From: Limnohabitans sp. G3-2
Lineage (GTDB): Bacteria; Pseudomonadota; Gammaproteobacteria; Burkholderiales; Burkholderiaceae_C
Direction: 5' to 3'
Assembly: GCF_002778275.1 (NCBI RefSeq)
Contig: NZ_NESG01000004.1
Span: forward strand, 248,001 to 312,000
Length of the DNA: 64,000 bases
The notes under the pieces are model-generated. The model worked only from the letters and a program-made list of their open reading frames with translations. It had not been told where the DNA came from and made no database searches. A program made the translations under genes and the position numbers. Within the stretch, counting starts at the first letter, position 1, and each line of letters starts with the position of its first letter. Positions 39,012 to 48,860 of the stretch are shown here, piece after piece.

Positions 39012-39272
39012 TCAAAGCCCGGTTTCTGGGGCAGGTGAGGAGGGGGCTGGCGGCGAAGTGGTGTTGTCGTTGCTGGGGCGTATGTTCGTGGCCATGACGC
39101 CCTTGGCCCCTTCAGCCAGTTCAAATTCCACCCGGGCGCCCTCTTTCAAGGTTTTGAACCCTTCGGCTTGGATCGCCGAGAAGTGGGCAAATGCATCGGG
39201 GCCGCCCCCATCGGGCTGGATGAAGCCAAAACCCTTGGCATCGTTGAACCATTTGACCGTACCACTGGGCAT
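39012..39272 (-). CDS. Cold-shock domain protein (CspA family)
   Basis: An 86-residue CspA-type protein binding single-stranded [25 protein letters not shown] includes RNP1 (KGFGFI); RNP2 is AFAHFS instead of the usual VFVHFS. A 20-residue Ser/Pro-rich tail (residues about 67-86) extends beyond the standard 66-70-residue fold. It is divergent from clpS with a 161-base gap that could carry a structured cold-shock leader; I did not find a clear cold box. Confidence 0.92.
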   Translation of the reverse strand: MPSGTVKWFNDAKGFGFIQPDGGGPDAFAHFSAIQAEGFKTLKEGARVEFELAEGAKGVMATNIRPSNDNTTSPPAPSSPAPETGL

Positions 39273-39433
39273 ACGATGTCTCCATCTTTGTACTTGTCGT
39301 TTCAGTTTGATGGATGACTGTCAATTTTGTCAATGTGCGGTTTACCCGGGGTGGCCTGATTTTGGGCCGTCAGATGCCAAGACTTTTCAAGCGGCACTCT
39401 CAAAGGGCATGAAAGCATCGATAGAATGAATTC

Positions 39434-39793
39434 ATGGCAACGAAGAAACCCACAAATCCCACGCTGCCGACAGAAACACCGAGCACGCCCGATGGCGGTG
39501 CAACCGTGGTTCTCGAGCGACGTGCCCAAAAAATAGAACCGCCTCAGATGTACCAGGTGGCGATGCTCAATGACGACTACACCCCCATGGAGTTCGTGGT
39601 GATGGTGATTCAGGAGTTTTTCAGCAAAGACCGTGAGGCGGCCACCCAAATCATGCTCAAAATCCACTTGGACGGCAAAGGCGTTTGCGGTGTTTACTCG
39701 CGCGACGTGGCGGCCACCAAAGTGGACCAAGTGCTCGATGCTGCCAAACAAGCAGGTCACCCCCTGCAATGTGTCAGCGAACCTATTGAATAG
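39434..39793 (+). CDS. clpS: ClpAP adaptor ClpS
   Basis: N-degron adaptor that delivers N-end-rule substrates to ClpAP, 119 residues. A disordered N-terminal tail (1-35) precedes the core with [18 protein letters not shown] (the N-degron pocket, including Asn-Asp-Asp), [17 protein letters not shown] and [15 protein letters not shown]. clpA follows after 57 bases, the usual clpS-clpA order. Confidence 0.96.
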   Translation: MATKKPTNPTLPTETPSTPDGGATVVLERRAQKIEPPQMYQVAMLNDDYTPMEFVVMVIQEFFSKDREAATQIMLKIHLDGKGVCGVYSRDVAATKVDQVLDAAKQAGHPLQCVSEPIE

Positions 39794-39850
39794 TGGGCTC
39801 CATGCCCCAACTCTTTTGAATCTCTCTCAGCAAGGCAAAAAGGAAATCAC

Positions 39851-42190
39851 ATGATTGCCCAGGAATTGGAAGTCAGTTTGCACATGGCCTTTGTTGAAGC
39901 CCGTCAGCAACGCCACGAATTCATCACCGTCGAACATTTGTTGTTGGCTTTGCTCGACAACCCCAGCGCTGCGGAGGTCCTTCGCGCTTGTGCTGCCAAT
40001 ATTGATGATTTACGAAAAGCCTTGGGCAATTTCATCAAGGACAACACGCCCCAAGTGGCTGGCACCGAAGAGGTCGACACGCAGCCCACCTTGGGCTTTC
40101 AGCGTGTGATCCAGCGCGCCATCATGCATGTGCAGTCCACAGGCAGCGGCAAAAAAGAGGTCACGGGTGCCAATGTGTTGGTTGCCATCTTTGGTGAAAA
40201 AGACTCGCATGCCGTCTATTACCTTCACCAGCAGGGCATCACCCGTCTGGATGTGGTCAATTTCATCGCCCACGGCATCCGCAAGAGCGACCCACCAGAA
40301 GCTGCCAAATCTGCAGAAAACCCCGCCAACGCCGAGAGTGAAGAGGGCGGCAACGGGGGTGAGCGCAATGAAAAAGCCTCGCCGCTGGAGCAGTACACCA
40401 ACAACCTGAACCAAGCTGCCAAAGAAGGCAAGATCGACCCCTTGATTGGGCGTGAATACGAAGTCGAGCGCACGATCCAAATTCTGTGCCGCCGTCGCAA
40501 GAACAACCCGCTTTTGGTGGGTGAGGCGGGCGTGGGTAAAACCGCGATTGCCGAGGGCCTGGCTTGGCGCATCACACAGGGCACCGTGCCCGATATCTTG
40601 GCCGAAGCCACGGTGTATTCGCTGGACATGGGCGCCTTGCTCGCAGGCACCAAGTACCGCGGTGATTTTGAGCAGCGCCTCAAAGGCGTGCTCAAGTCCC
40701 TCAAGGACAAACCCAACGGCATTTTGTTCATCGACGAGATTCACACCCTGATCGGTGCAGGTGCGGCTTCTGGCGGGACGCTGGACGCGTCCAACCTGCT
40801 CAAGCCAGCGCTGTCGAGCGGCCAGCTCAAGTGCATTGGTGCCACCACCTTCACCGAGTACCGTGGCATCTTCGAAAAAGACGCTGCATTGAGCCGCCGC
40901 TTCCAAAAGGTGGACGTGGTCGAGCCCACGGTGTCGGAGACCGTGGACATCCTCAAGGGGCTGAAAAGCCGTTTTGAAGACCACCACAGTGTCAAATACA
41001 CCATCGCTGCCTTGCAGGCGGCGGCAGAGTTGTCGGCCAAGTTCATCAACGATCGCCAGTTGCCGGACAAAGCCATTGACGTGATCGATGAGGCGGGTGC
41101 TGCCCAGCGCATCCAAGTGGCGTCCAAGCGCAAGAAAACCATTGGCAAAACCGAGATCGAAGACATCGTCGCCAAAATTGCCCGCATCCCGCCGGCCAAC
41201 GTCTCCAACGATGACCGCAGCAAGCTGCAGACCATCGAGCGCGATCTCAAATCGGTGGTGTTTGGCCAAGACAAAGCCCTCGAAGTGCTGGCCTCGGCTG
41301 TCAAGATGGCGCGCTCTGGCCTGGGCAAAACAGACAAACCGATTGGCTCCTTCCTGTTCTCCGGTCCGACGGGCGTGGGCAAGACCGAAGCGGCCAAGCA
41401 GTTGGCCTACATTTTGGGCATCGACCTGATCCGTTTTGACATGTCCGAGTACATGGAGCGCCATGCGGTCAGCCGCCTCATCGGAGCGCCTCCGGGCTAC
41501 GTGGGTTTTGACCAAGGGGGTTTGTTGACGGAGGCCGTGACCAAGAAGCCGCATTGCGTGCTCTTGCTCGACGAAATCGAGAAGGCCCATCCAGACATCT
41601 TCAATGTCTTGCTGCAGGTGATGGACCATGGCACCTTGACCGACAACAACGGGCGCAAGGCCGACTTCCGCAACGTGATCATCATCATGACCACCAACGC
41701 GGGCGCTGAGACCATGAACAAGGCCACCATTGGCTTCACCAACCCGCGTCAGGCCGGAGACGAAATGGGCGACATCAAGCGCCTGTTCACCCCCGAGTTC
41801 CGCAACCGTCTGGACGCCATGGTGAGCTTCAAACCGCTTGACGAGCAAATCATCCTGCGTGTGGTGGACAAGTTCCTGCTGCAACTGGAAACCCAGCTGG
41901 GCGAGAAGAAAGTGGAAGTCACCTTCACCGACGCATTGCGCAAGTTCTTGGGCAAGAAGGGGTTCGATCCGCTCATGGGCGCACGTCCGATGCAGCGCCT
42001 CATCCAAGACACCATTCGCAAGGCCTTGGCCGACGAGTTGCTGTTCGGCCGTTTGACGGACGGTGGCCGCCTGACGGTGGACATCGACGACAAAGACGAG
42101 GTGCAATTGGACATCACACCGAACCCGAAGAAGGAAAGCCGCTCTTCGCGCTCGGAACCTGCTGAACCCGAAGAAGCCACAGCCAGCTGA
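39851..42190 (+). CDS. clpA: ATP-dependent Clp protease ATPase subunit ClpA
   Basis: AAA+ unfoldase for ClpP, 779 residues. Clp N-domain (1-145) that docks ClpS, NBD1 with Walker A GEAGVGKTA, NBD2 with GPTGVGKTE, no long M-domain (so ClpA, not ClpB), and a ClpP-binding IGF-type loop is visible as NKATIGFTNPRQ in NBD2. The C-terminus has a charged Glu/Ser/Arg-rich tail. Followed by a strong terminator. Confidence 0.96.
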   Translation: MIAQELEVSLHMAFVEARQQRHEFITVEHLLLALLDNPSAAEVLRACAANIDDLRKALGNFIKDNTPQVAGTEEVDTQPTLGFQRVIQRAIMHVQSTGSGKKEVTGANVLVAIFGEKDSHAVYYLHQQGITRLDVVNFIAHGIRKSDPPEAAKSAENPANAESEEGGNGGERNEKASPLEQYTNNLNQAAKEGKIDPLIGREYEVERTIQILCRRRKNNPLLVGEAGVGKTAIAEGLAWRITQGTVPDILAEATVYSLDMGALLAGTKYRGDFEQRLKGVLKSLKDKPNGILFIDEIHTLIGAGAASGGTLDASNLLKPALSSGQLKCIGATTFTEYRGIFEKDAALSRRFQKVDVVEPTVSETVDILKGLKSRFEDHHSVKYTIAALQAAAELSAKFINDRQLPDKAIDVIDEAGAAQRIQVASKRKKTIGKTEIEDIVAKIARIPPANVSNDDRSKLQTIERDLKSVVFGQDKALEVLASAVKMARSGLGKTDKPIGSFLFSGPTGVGKTEAAKQLAYILGIDLIRFDMSEYMERHAVSRLIGAPPGYVGFDQGGLLTEAVTKKPHCVLLLDEIEKAHPDIFNVLLQVMDHGTLTDNNGRKADFRNVIIIMTTNAGAETMNKATIGFTNPRQAGDEMGDIKRLFTPEFRNRLDAMVSFKPLDEQIILRVVDKFLLQLETQLGEKKVEVTFTDALRKFLGKKGFDPLMGARPMQRLIQDTIRKALADELLFGRLTDGGRLTVDIDDKDEVQLDITPNPKKESRSSRSEPAEPEEATAS

Positions 42191-42209
42191 AGCTGAGGAC
42201 TTGGAACTC

Positions 42210-42243
42210 AAAAAAGGAGGCCTTGACGGGCCTCCTTTTTTTG
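42210..42243 (+). terminator. Terminator after clpA
   Basis: Stem AAAAAGGAGGCC/GGCCTCCTTTTT with short loop and seven-T run, 20 bases after the clpA stop. The A run also allows function for the convergent oxidoreductase. Confidence 0.92.
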
Positions 42244-42274
42244 GGATGTCTCAAACTGTGGGTTCGAAGCGCTT

Positions 42275-43249
42275 TCAGTTGACCATGACCAGCTTGCCTT
42301 TGACGCTGCGCGAGCCCATCAAGGTGTAGGCCGCCTTCAAATCGTTCATGGGCATTGTGCGGTCAATCACGGGCTTGATCTTGCCTTGGCCATACCACTG
42401 CGCCAATTCACCCATCATGGCGGCGTTGGCCTGAGGCTCGCGTCTGGCAAAGTCACCCCAGAACACACCCACTAATGAAGCCCCTTTGAGCAAAGGTAAA
42501 TTCAAGGGCAGGGCAGGGATGGGGCCGCCCGCAAAACCCACCACCAGGTAGCGTCCGCGCCAGGCGATGGAGCGGAAAGCCGGCTCGGCCAGTTCACCCC
42601 CCACCGGGTCGTAAATGACGTCAGGGCCTTTGCCTTCGGTCAGTGTTTTCAGGGCTTCGCGCAGGTTGTCGCGGCTGTAGTTGATGGTGGCATCTGCACC
42701 CAATGTGCTGCACAAAGCACATTTTTCGTCGGTGGACGCTGCGGCGATCACTCTCGCCCCCATGGCCTTGGCAATCTGAATGGCCGCGGTCCCCACGCCA
42801 CCGGCAGCGCCCAAGACCAGCACGGTCTCCCCGGCTTTCAAAGCGGCACGGTCCACCAAAGCATGGTGCGAGGTGGCATAGGTCATGATGAAGGCCGCGC
42901 CGTCAATGGCCGAAAAACCCTCGGGCAAAGGCATGCAAAGTTTGGCCGGTGCCAAGGTGTGCGTCCCAAAGCCGCCTGTGCCCGACAGGCAGGCCACGGT
43001 TTGCCCCACTTGCAGGTGGGTGACGCCTTCGCCAAGGGCTTGCACCCGACCGGCATACTCCGAGCCCGGCACAAAGGGCAACTCCGGCTTCATTTGGTAC
43101 TTGTTTTGAACAATCAATAAATCCGGGAAATTCAAGCTGGCGGCTTGAATTTGGATCAAAACCTGACCTTTTCCAGGCACAGGGGTGGGCATTTCTTTCC
43201 AGTTGAGGGCTTCCACACCGACCGGGTTCTCGCAAAGCCATGCATGCAT
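42275..43249 (-). CDS. NADPH:quinone oxidoreductase, zinc-free MDR family
   Basis: A 324-residue medium-chain dehydrogenase/reductase. GroES-like N-domain with SLNFPDLLIVQNKYQMKPE and FVPGSEYAGRV; Rossmann domain with VLVLGAAGGVGTAAIQIAKAMGA. The catalytic and structural zinc Cys clusters of alcohol dehydrogenases are missing, as in QOR/CryZ proteins. Likely reduces quinones or enoyl compounds with NADPH. Divergent from surE with a 166-base gap. Confidence 0.88.
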   Translation of the reverse strand: MHAWLCENPVGVEALNWKEMPTPVPGKGQVLIQIQAASLNFPDLLIVQNKYQMKPELPFVPGSEYAGRVQALGEGVTHLQVGQTVACLSGTGGFGTHTLAPAKLCMPLPEGFSAIDGAAFIMTYATSHHALVDRAALKAGETVLVLGAAGGVGTAAIQIAKAMGARVIAAASTDEKCALCSTLGADATINYSRDNLREALKTLTEGKGPDVIYDPVGGELAEPAFRSIAWRGRYLVVGFAGGPIPALPLNLPLLKGASLVGVFWGDFARREPQANAAMMGELAQWYGQGKIKPVIDRTMPMNDLKAAYTLMGSRSVKGKLVMVN

Positions 43250-43415
43250 GCATCTTCTCCTTGTTGGTTGCTGCGTTTGTTGGGCTGCATCTTAGGCAAG
43301 CGAGGGGACACGCGCGTGTCTCACGAGCGACCTTGGGGCCTCTTGCGCTGATCCACCCGGACCTGCCTTGGATGGCGGCCTGCGCCCTACAATGGGTACC
43401 CAGACAGGACTGCCT

Positions 43416-44189
43416 ATGAAAATTCTCATTTCCAACGACGATGGCTTTCGCGCCGAGGGCATCGTGGCCCTTCACGACGCGCTTCAAAGCATGGCTGACG
43501 TCGAGGTGGAGGTCGTGGCGCCTGAGCACAACAACAGTGCCAAGTCCAATGCGCTGACCCTGCACACGCCTTTGTATGTTCACCGAGCCGACAACGGTTT
43601 TCGTTATGTGAATGGAACCCCCGCCGATTGCGTCCACATCGCCTTGACAGGATTGCTCGGCTATCGCCCCGATTTGGTCATCTCTGGCATCAACAACGGC
43701 GCCAATATGGGGGACGACACCCTTTATTCAGGGACCGTGGGGGCGGCCATGGAGGGCTATTTGTTTGGGATTCCAGCGATCGCTGTGTCGCAAATTGACA
43801 AAGGCTGGCGCCATTTGGATTCGGCCGCTGCCAAAATCAAAGATCTGGTCCAGCAAATGCGCTCGGGGATCGGGGCCGGTGGCAAGCCTTGGTTGTTGAA
43901 TGTGAACATCCCGAATTTGCCATTGGCCCAGATCAAAGCGCCCAAATTGTGTCGTTTGGGCCGCCGTCATGCGGCGGAGCCCGTCATCACCCAAGTGGAT
44001 CCCCGCGGGCAAACCATGTACTGGATTGGCAATGCCGGTGCCGCCATGGATGACAGCGAGGGCACTGATTTCCATGCGGCCGGCTTGGGCCATGTGGTGG
44101 TCACGCCGCTCAAGGTGGATTTGACCGAGCACGCGCATTTGGACGAATGGACGCAAACCTTTGCCCGATTGAATCCTCAACCCGCATGA
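43416..44189 (+). CDS. surE: 5'-nucleotidase SurE
   Basis: Metal-dependent nucleoside 5'-monophosphate phosphatase of stationary phase, 257 residues. MKILISNDDGF contains the metal-binding Asp pair, NGTPADCV and SGINNGANMGDDTLYSGTVGA are the phosphate and subunit-interface motifs. ATG 43416 gives the canonical first residues. The stop overlaps pcm (ATGA), the classic surE-pcm coupling. Confidence 0.96.
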   Translation: MKILISNDDGFRAEGIVALHDALQSMADVEVEVVAPEHNNSAKSNALTLHTPLYVHRADNGFRYVNGTPADCVHIALTGLLGYRPDLVISGINNGANMGDDTLYSGTVGAAMEGYLFGIPAIAVSQIDKGWRHLDSAAAKIKDLVQQMRSGIGAGGKPWLLNVNIPNLPLAQIKAPKLCRLGRRHAAEPVITQVDPRGQTMYWIGNAGAAMDDSEGTDFHAAGLGHVVVTPLKVDLTEHAHLDEWTQTFARLNPQPA

Positions 44190-45019
44190 CCCAACGCCCC
44201 GGCTTCCCCGTCAAATTGACACCCTCTGGGACCCCGCGTCCTGCAGGCAAAACCACTGTTGGCATCTCTGCACGCCAAGCCCCCTTGCTGCCGCCCAGCT
44301 TGAATGCCACCCAGGCAGCGGCCAAAGCTGCAGGCTCGGCCATGTCCCGTCCTGACCCCTTGGTCTCAGGCTTGGGGCTGGATTCGGTCGCCGTGCGTGC
44401 CCGCATGGTGCGCAAATTGGCTGAGCAAGGTGTTCAAGACCCGCGCGTCTTGTCCGCCATGGGGCAAGTCGAGCGCCACCGATTTGTCGAAAGCGCTTTG
44501 GTCAACCAAGCCTACGAGGACACCAGTTTGCCGATTGGCTTGGGCCAGACGATCTCCAAACCCAATGTGGTGGCCCGAATGGTGGAGTTGCTTTGCCAAA
44601 ACACCCAAGGCCCATTGGGTCGCATTTTGGAAATTGGCACGGGCTGCGGCTACCAAGCGGCCGTCCTCAGCCACGTGGCCAGCGAGGTCTACAGCATCGA
44701 GCGCTTGCGTGGCTTGCATGAAAAAGCCAGAACGAATTTGCGCCCCTTCAGACTTCACAATGTTCACCTGATTTTTGGCGATGGCATGCTGGGCTACCCC
44801 AAGGGGGCGCCCTATGCGGGCATCATCTCAGCAGCCGGCGGAGATGCCGTGCCAGAAGCCTGGCTTGCGCAATTGGCGGTAGGCGGACGATTGATTGCCC
44901 CGACCATCACGCCTGCCGGCCATCAGGCCCTGGTGGTCGTCTTGAAAACAGCCGAAGGTTTTGAGCGTCAAGTGCTCGAAGCGGTCCATTTTGTCCCTCT
45001 AAAATCGGGCGTCGCCTGA
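44186..45019 (+). CDS. pcm: Protein-L-isoaspartate O-methyltransferase
   Basis: Repairs isoaspartyl residues in ageing proteins with S-adenosylmethionine. 277 residues, about 70 more than E. coli Pcm because of a Pro/Ala-rich N-terminal extension (1-60), common in Burkholderiales. Core motifs: RHRFVESALVNQAYEDTSLPIG, the SAM loop LEIGTGCGYQAAVL, and GGRLIAP near the end. Translationally coupled to surE; nlpD follows after 15 bases. Confidence 0.94.
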   Translation: MTQRPGFPVKLTPSGTPRPAGKTTVGISARQAPLLPPSLNATQAAAKAAGSAMSRPDPLVSGLGLDSVAVRARMVRKLAEQGVQDPRVLSAMGQVERHRFVESALVNQAYEDTSLPIGLGQTISKPNVVARMVELLCQNTQGPLGRILEIGTGCGYQAAVLSHVASEVYSIERLRGLHEKARTNLRPFRLHNVHLIFGDGMLGYPKGAPYAGIISAAGGDAVPEAWLAQLAVGGRLIAPTITPAGHQALVVVLKTAEGFERQVLEAVHFVPLKSGVA

Positions 45020-45034
45020 ACACCTGAACAACCG

Positions 45035-45895
45035 ATGCGCAACTTGTTTCACTTTCGCCCCGTGGTTTTGACGGCACTGTCCGTGGCGCTTTTGAGCGCC
45101 TGCTCCAGTTCGACTCGGGTCCCCGCACCTGTGGAGGACCGCCAAGTTCCGGGTCGAAGCAAGACTTCGGCCCCAAGCCCAACGCCAACGCCATCCCCCG
45201 CGCCTGTGGCCGAGGCGGCCCCACCCATGCCAGGCAGCGAAAACGCGGGCAAGCCGGGTTTCTACACGGTGCAGCGCGGTGACACCTTGACACGCATTGC
45301 GCTGGACCATGGGCAGGGTTGGCGAGACGTGGCCCGGTGGAACCAGCTGGGCAACCCCGATCTGATTGAAGTGGGGCAGGTCTTGCGTGTTTCGCCACCC
45401 GGCGCTGCGGTCGAAGCACAAGGGGTGGTGGTCAAGCCCATTGCACAGACCCAAGCTTCTTCCAGCCAAGCGAGCCCGCCCAAGTCAGAGCCCGCGCCCT
45501 CTGCCAACCAGCCCACGGCCAACGACGAAGGCCTTGGCTTCATCTGGCCTGCCAATGGTTCGCTGATCGCCGGATTTGACGAGGCCAAAAACAAAGGTTT
45601 GGACATTGCGGGCAAAGCGGGTGATCCCATTTTGGCCGCCGCCGATGGGCAAGTGGTCTACGCCGGTGCTGGCCTGCGTGGTTATGGCAATTTGATCATC
45701 CTCAAGCACAACAACACGTTTCTAACGGCTTACGCCCACAACCAAGCCTTGCTGGTCAAAGAAGACCAGAAAGTGCGCAAGGGTCAAAAAATCGCGGAAA
45801 TGGGCAAATCCGATGCCGACCGCGTCAAACTTCATTTTGAGGTTCGCCGACAAGGCAAGCCGGTCGATCCGGCCAAATTGTTGCCTGCCCGCTGA
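45035..45895 (+). CDS. nlpD: Lipoprotein NlpD: LysM + degenerate LytM (M23) domain
   Basis: A 286-residue outer-membrane lipoprotein that activates cell-division amidases. Signal with lipobox LLSAC (acylated Cys23), Pro-rich linker, LysM peptidoglycan-binding domain (about 77-120, YTVQRGDTLTRIAL), second Pro/Ser linker, and a C-terminal M23 domain (about 165-283). The zinc ligands are lost: the HxGxD motif reads NKGLD and the final HxH reads KLH, as in E. coli NlpD, so it should act as an amidase activator, not an endopeptidase. rpoS, which follows nlpD in E. coli and Burkholderia, is absent. Confidence 0.93.
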   Translation: MRNLFHFRPVVLTALSVALLSACSSSTRVPAPVEDRQVPGRSKTSAPSPTPTPSPAPVAEAAPPMPGSENAGKPGFYTVQRGDTLTRIALDHGQGWRDVARWNQLGNPDLIEVGQVLRVSPPGAAVEAQGVVVKPIAQTQASSSQASPPKSEPAPSANQPTANDEGLGFIWPANGSLIAGFDEAKNKGLDIAGKAGDPILAAADGQVVYAGAGLRGYGNLIILKHNNTFLTAYAHNQALLVKEDQKVRKGQKIAEMGKSDADRVKLHFEVRRQGKPVDPAKLLPAR

Positions 45896-45953
45896 TGCAC
45901 ACCGCGTGCGCGTGAAACGCCAGAGCGTCCTCACATCCTGAGACAATCGGGGT

Positions 45954-47390
45954 ATGAGTGATACAGACATTTCCCTATCCCAAGCCCACGCCGACGAACC
46001 CAGCCACTCCAGCGCTGACTTGCCCGAAGGTTGGCTGCGTGTTGGCTCCTTGGACATGGATGCCCAAGGCATCGCCCGCAAACCCGACGGCAAAGTGGTG
46101 TTCATCGAAGGGGCCTTGCCCTTCGAGCTGGTGTCGGTCAACGTGCACCGCAAAAAGAACAACTGGGAGCAGGGCACGGTGACCCAGATCCACCACGAGT
46201 CCTCGCAGCGCGTGCGGCCGGGTTGCCCTCATTTCGGATTGCACGCTGGCGCATGCGGCGGCTGCAAGATGCAGCACCTGGAAGCTTCGGCCCAAGTGGC
46301 CATCAAACAAAGGGTGCTCGAAGACAACCTGTGGCACTTGGGCAAGGTCAAGCCTGAAACCTTGCTCCGACCCATTGAGGGGCCCACATGGGGCTACCGC
46401 TACCGCGCCCGCCTGTCGGTGCGCTATGTGATCAAAAAAGGCGAAGTGCTGATCGGTTTCCATGAGCGCAAAAGCCGCTACATCGCCGACATGAAAGTTT
46501 GTCCGGTTTTGCCCCCGCATGTCAGCCGCATGCTGCTGCCTTTGCGGGCACTGATTGGGCAAATGCAGGCGCGCGAAACCCTGCCCCAGCTTGAATTGGC
46601 TTGCGGCGACCAGGTCACGGCCTTGGTCCTTCGCCACATGGCGCCCTTGAGCGAAGGCGACAAAGAGTTGCTGAGAGCATTTGCGGCTGAGCACCCGGTT
46701 CAGTGGTGGTTACAAGCCAAGGGGCCCGACACCGTTCAATTGCTGGACGAGGGTGGCGACCCATTGAGTTACGGCTTGCCCGACTTTGGCATCACCATGC
46801 CTTTCAGGCCCACCGACTTCACACAGGTCAATCCTTTCATCAACCGGGTGTTGGTGGCCCGTGCGCTTCGCCTGTTGCAAGCCCAAAAGACCGAGCGCGT
46901 GATCGACTGGTTTTGTGGCTTGGGCAACTTCACTTTGCCCCTGGCCACGCAAGCGGGTGAGGTGTTGGGTATTGAGGGTGCCGAGACGCTGGTGGCCCGC
47001 TCTCGCGACAACTACGCCTGCAACCAAGCCTCTCGAGCCGAAGGTCAGGACCTGGCACCGACGCAATTTGTGGCGCGCAATTTGTTCGACATGACCCCAG
47101 AGATGTTGGTCGCCGATGGCATAGCAGACAAATGGCTGGTGGACCCACCCCGCGAAGGCGCTTTTGCCCTGAGCAAGGCGCTGGCCGAGTTGAACGAAAA
47201 CCACGATTTGCGTCAGGGCTGGACGCCACCCAAGCGCATTGTTTATGTCAGTTGCAACCCGGCCACCTTGGCCCGGGATGCCGGCATTTTGGTGCACCGG
47301 GCAGGTTACCGTTGTGTGTCTGCAGGGGTGATCAACATGTTTGCGCACACGGCGCATGTGGAAAGCATGGCGGTGTTCGAGCTGATTTGA
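45954..47390 (+). CDS. rlmD: 23S rRNA (uracil-1939-C5)-methyltransferase RlmD
   Basis: A 478-residue SAM-dependent rRNA methyltransferase with an N-terminal TRAM domain (about 25-85), an iron-sulfur site with Cys91, Cys101, Cys104 and a fourth Cys in MKVCPVL, and a C-terminal Rossmann domain with [14 protein letters not shown] and the catalytic [10 protein letters not shown]. The spacing between the first two Cys is longer than in E. coli RlmD. It follows nlpD by 58 bases and ends before a terminator shared with the convergent BI-1 gene. Confidence 0.95.
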   Translation: MSDTDISLSQAHADEPSHSSADLPEGWLRVGSLDMDAQGIARKPDGKVVFIEGALPFELVSVNVHRKKNNWEQGTVTQIHHESSQRVRPGCPHFGLHAGACGGCKMQHLEASAQVAIKQRVLEDNLWHLGKVKPETLLRPIEGPTWGYRYRARLSVRYVIKKGEVLIGFHERKSRYIADMKVCPVLPPHVSRMLLPLRALIGQMQARETLPQLELACGDQVTALVLRHMAPLSEGDKELLRAFAAEHPVQWWLQAKGPDTVQLLDEGGDPLSYGLPDFGITMPFRPTDFTQVNPFINRVLVARALRLLQAQKTERVIDWFCGLGNFTLPLATQAGEVLGIEGAETLVARSRDNYACNQASRAEGQDLAPTQFVARNLFDMTPEMLVADGIADKWLVDPPREGAFALSKALAELNENHDLRQGWTPPKRIVYVSCNPATLARDAGILVHRAGYRCVSAGVINMFAHTAHVESMAVFELI

Positions 47391-47439
47391 GGCTGTGGAC
47401 GGGGGCGGGGGCCTCCATGAGGCCCCTGCCCATCAAAAC

Positions 47440-47465
47440 AAAAAGGCTCCCGAGGGAGCCTTTTT
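47440..47465. terminator. Bidirectional terminator rlmD / BI-1 gene
   Basis: Stem AAAAAGGCTCC/GGAGCCTTTTT with a four-base loop between two convergent genes. A second GC-rich hairpin (GGGGGCC.../GGCCCC) lies just before it at about 47405-47428. Confidence 0.9.
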
Positions 47466-47487
47466 GATGAGGGAAAACACAGAGGGC

Positions 47488-48180
47488 TCAGTCTTTTTCG
47501 CCGCCCATGATGCCCAGCAAAGCCAGCAAGCTTTGGAACACGTTGAAGATGTCCAAGTACAAAGCCAAAGTGGCACTGATGTAATTGGTCTCACCACCGT
47601 CGATGATTTGCTTGAGGTCATACAACATGTAGGCACTGAAGATGCCAATGGCCATGACCGAGATCACCATCATGCCCACGGTAGAGCCGACAAACACGTT
47701 GATGATGCCACCGATCATGATGGCCAATGCGCCCACCATGAGCCACTTGGACATGCCCGACAAATCGCGTTTGATGGTGCTGGCCAAGCTGGCCATCACG
47801 AAAAACACACCTGCCGTGCCTGCGAAGGCGGTCATGATCAGCTCGGAGCCGTTCTTGAAGCCCAGCACCATGGCAATCATGCGCGAGAGCATCAGGCCCA
47901 TGAAGAAGGTGAAGGCCAAGAGCACCGGCACACCTGCTGCGGAGTTTTTGGTTTTCTCGATCGCGAACATGAAGCCGAAAGCCCCGGCCATGAACACGAT
48001 CAAGCCCACGCCCCCTGAGAGGGAGCGGGTGATGCCCGTGGCCACGCCCAGCCAGGCGCCCAAAACGGTGGGCAACAAGCTCAGGGCCAGCAGCCAATAG
48101 GTGTTGCGCAGCACACGGTTGCGTGCCGCCGTGTCCACATGGCCCCAGTCGGTGGAGTGAAGGGTTTGAAGGTCGCTCAT
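47488..48180 (-). CDS. Bax inhibitor-1 / YccA family membrane protein
   Basis: A 230-residue protein with seven predicted helices of the TMBIM/BI-1 family. Typical elements: RNTYWLLALSLLPTVLGAW first helix, FMGLMLSRMIAMVLGF, and the last part SAYMLYDLKQIIDGGETNYISATLALYLDIFN (conserved Asp pair, split here: SAYMLYDLKQIIDGG, then YISATLALYLDIFN). Bacterial relatives include YccA, which inhibits FtsH, and a pH-gated Ca2+ leak channel (BsYetJ). Role here not determined. Divergent from the GlcG-like gene. Confidence 0.92.
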   Translation of the reverse strand: MSDLQTLHSTDWGHVDTAARNRVLRNTYWLLALSLLPTVLGAWLGVATGITRSLSGGVGLIVFMAGAFGFMFAIEKTKNSAAGVPVLLAFTFFMGLMLSRMIAMVLGFKNGSELIMTAFAGTAGVFFVMASLASTIKRDLSGMSKWLMVGALAIMIGGIINVFVGSTVGMMVISVMAIGIFSAYMLYDLKQIIDGGETNYISATLALYLDIFNVFQSLLALLGIMGGEKD

Positions 48181-48369
48181 GTCTATCTCCTGTCATGCCT
48201 GGTTCAAGGTGAAGTCATTGTAGGGCGAGCCAATTGGCGTGCAAGGGCGTGCAGGGATTTCCGTCTGGCGATGGGGTTATCCGGGTGCTTCACTTTTGCT
48301 TTGAAGTGAGCAATCTTCGCTTGGCGCGCGTGTATGCTCTTCTTTTTTATTTCCCCACGGAGCCTTTCC

Positions 48370-48777
48370 ATGCAAACCCAATCCACCCTTGAGCTGTCTG
48401 ACGTCAAAGCCATCGCAGCCGCTGCAGAAGCTGAAGCCCTCAAAAACAACTGGGCAGTGAGCATTGCCATCGTGGATGCAGGCGGTCATTTGTTGCACTT
48501 TGCCCGTTTGGATGGGGCAGCACCCGTGTCCTCGCACATTGCGCCAGCCAAAGCCCACACGGCGGCTGTGGGTCGCCGTGAATCCAAGGTCTATGAAGAC
48601 GTGATCAATGGCGGCCGCACCTCATTTTTGTCCGCCCCTGCCATCCAGGGCATGCTCGAAGGCGGCGTGCCGATCATGAAAGACGGTTTCTGCTTGGGCG
48701 CCGTCGGTGTGAGCGGTGTCAAATCGACAGAAGACGCCCAAATTGCCAAAGCCGGTATCGCAGCGATTGGCCTGTAA
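48370..48777 (+). CDS. GlcG/HbpS family (DUF336) protein
   Basis: A 135-residue single-domain protein of the GlcG/HbpS/PduO-C type. LSDVKAIAAAAEAEALKNNW, SIAIVDAGGHLLHFARLDGA and the end GVSGVKSTEDAQIAKAGIAAI are typical. Family members bind haem (HbpS) or accompany glycolate or diol utilisation; here it stands alone, so the role is open. ATG 48370 chosen over 48334, whose leader MLFFFISPRSLS is not family-like. Confidence 0.88.
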   Translation: MQTQSTLELSDVKAIAAAAEAEALKNNWAVSIAIVDAGGHLLHFARLDGAAPVSSHIAPAKAHTAAVGRRESKVYEDVINGGRTSFLSAPAIQGMLEGGVPIMKDGFCLGAVGVSGVKSTEDAQIAKAGIAAIGL

Positions 48778-48810
48778 GGGCTGCTTGATCAGCCTGGGCC
48801 GATCGTCCAC

Positions 48811-48838
48811 AAAAAAGCCGCTGAAAAGCGGCTTTTTG
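48811..48838. terminator. Bidirectional terminator GlcG-like gene / ilvD
   Basis: Stem AAAAAAGCCGCT/AGCGGCTTTTT, four-base loop, between the convergent GlcG-like gene and ilvD. Confidence 0.9.
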
Positions 48839-48860
48839 CTGGGCGATGCTTTTCAGGGCA

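Noticed and set aside
40010..42211. 733-residue minus-strand open frame over clpA
   Set aside because: Antisense shadow of clpA; no domain, no ribosome site.
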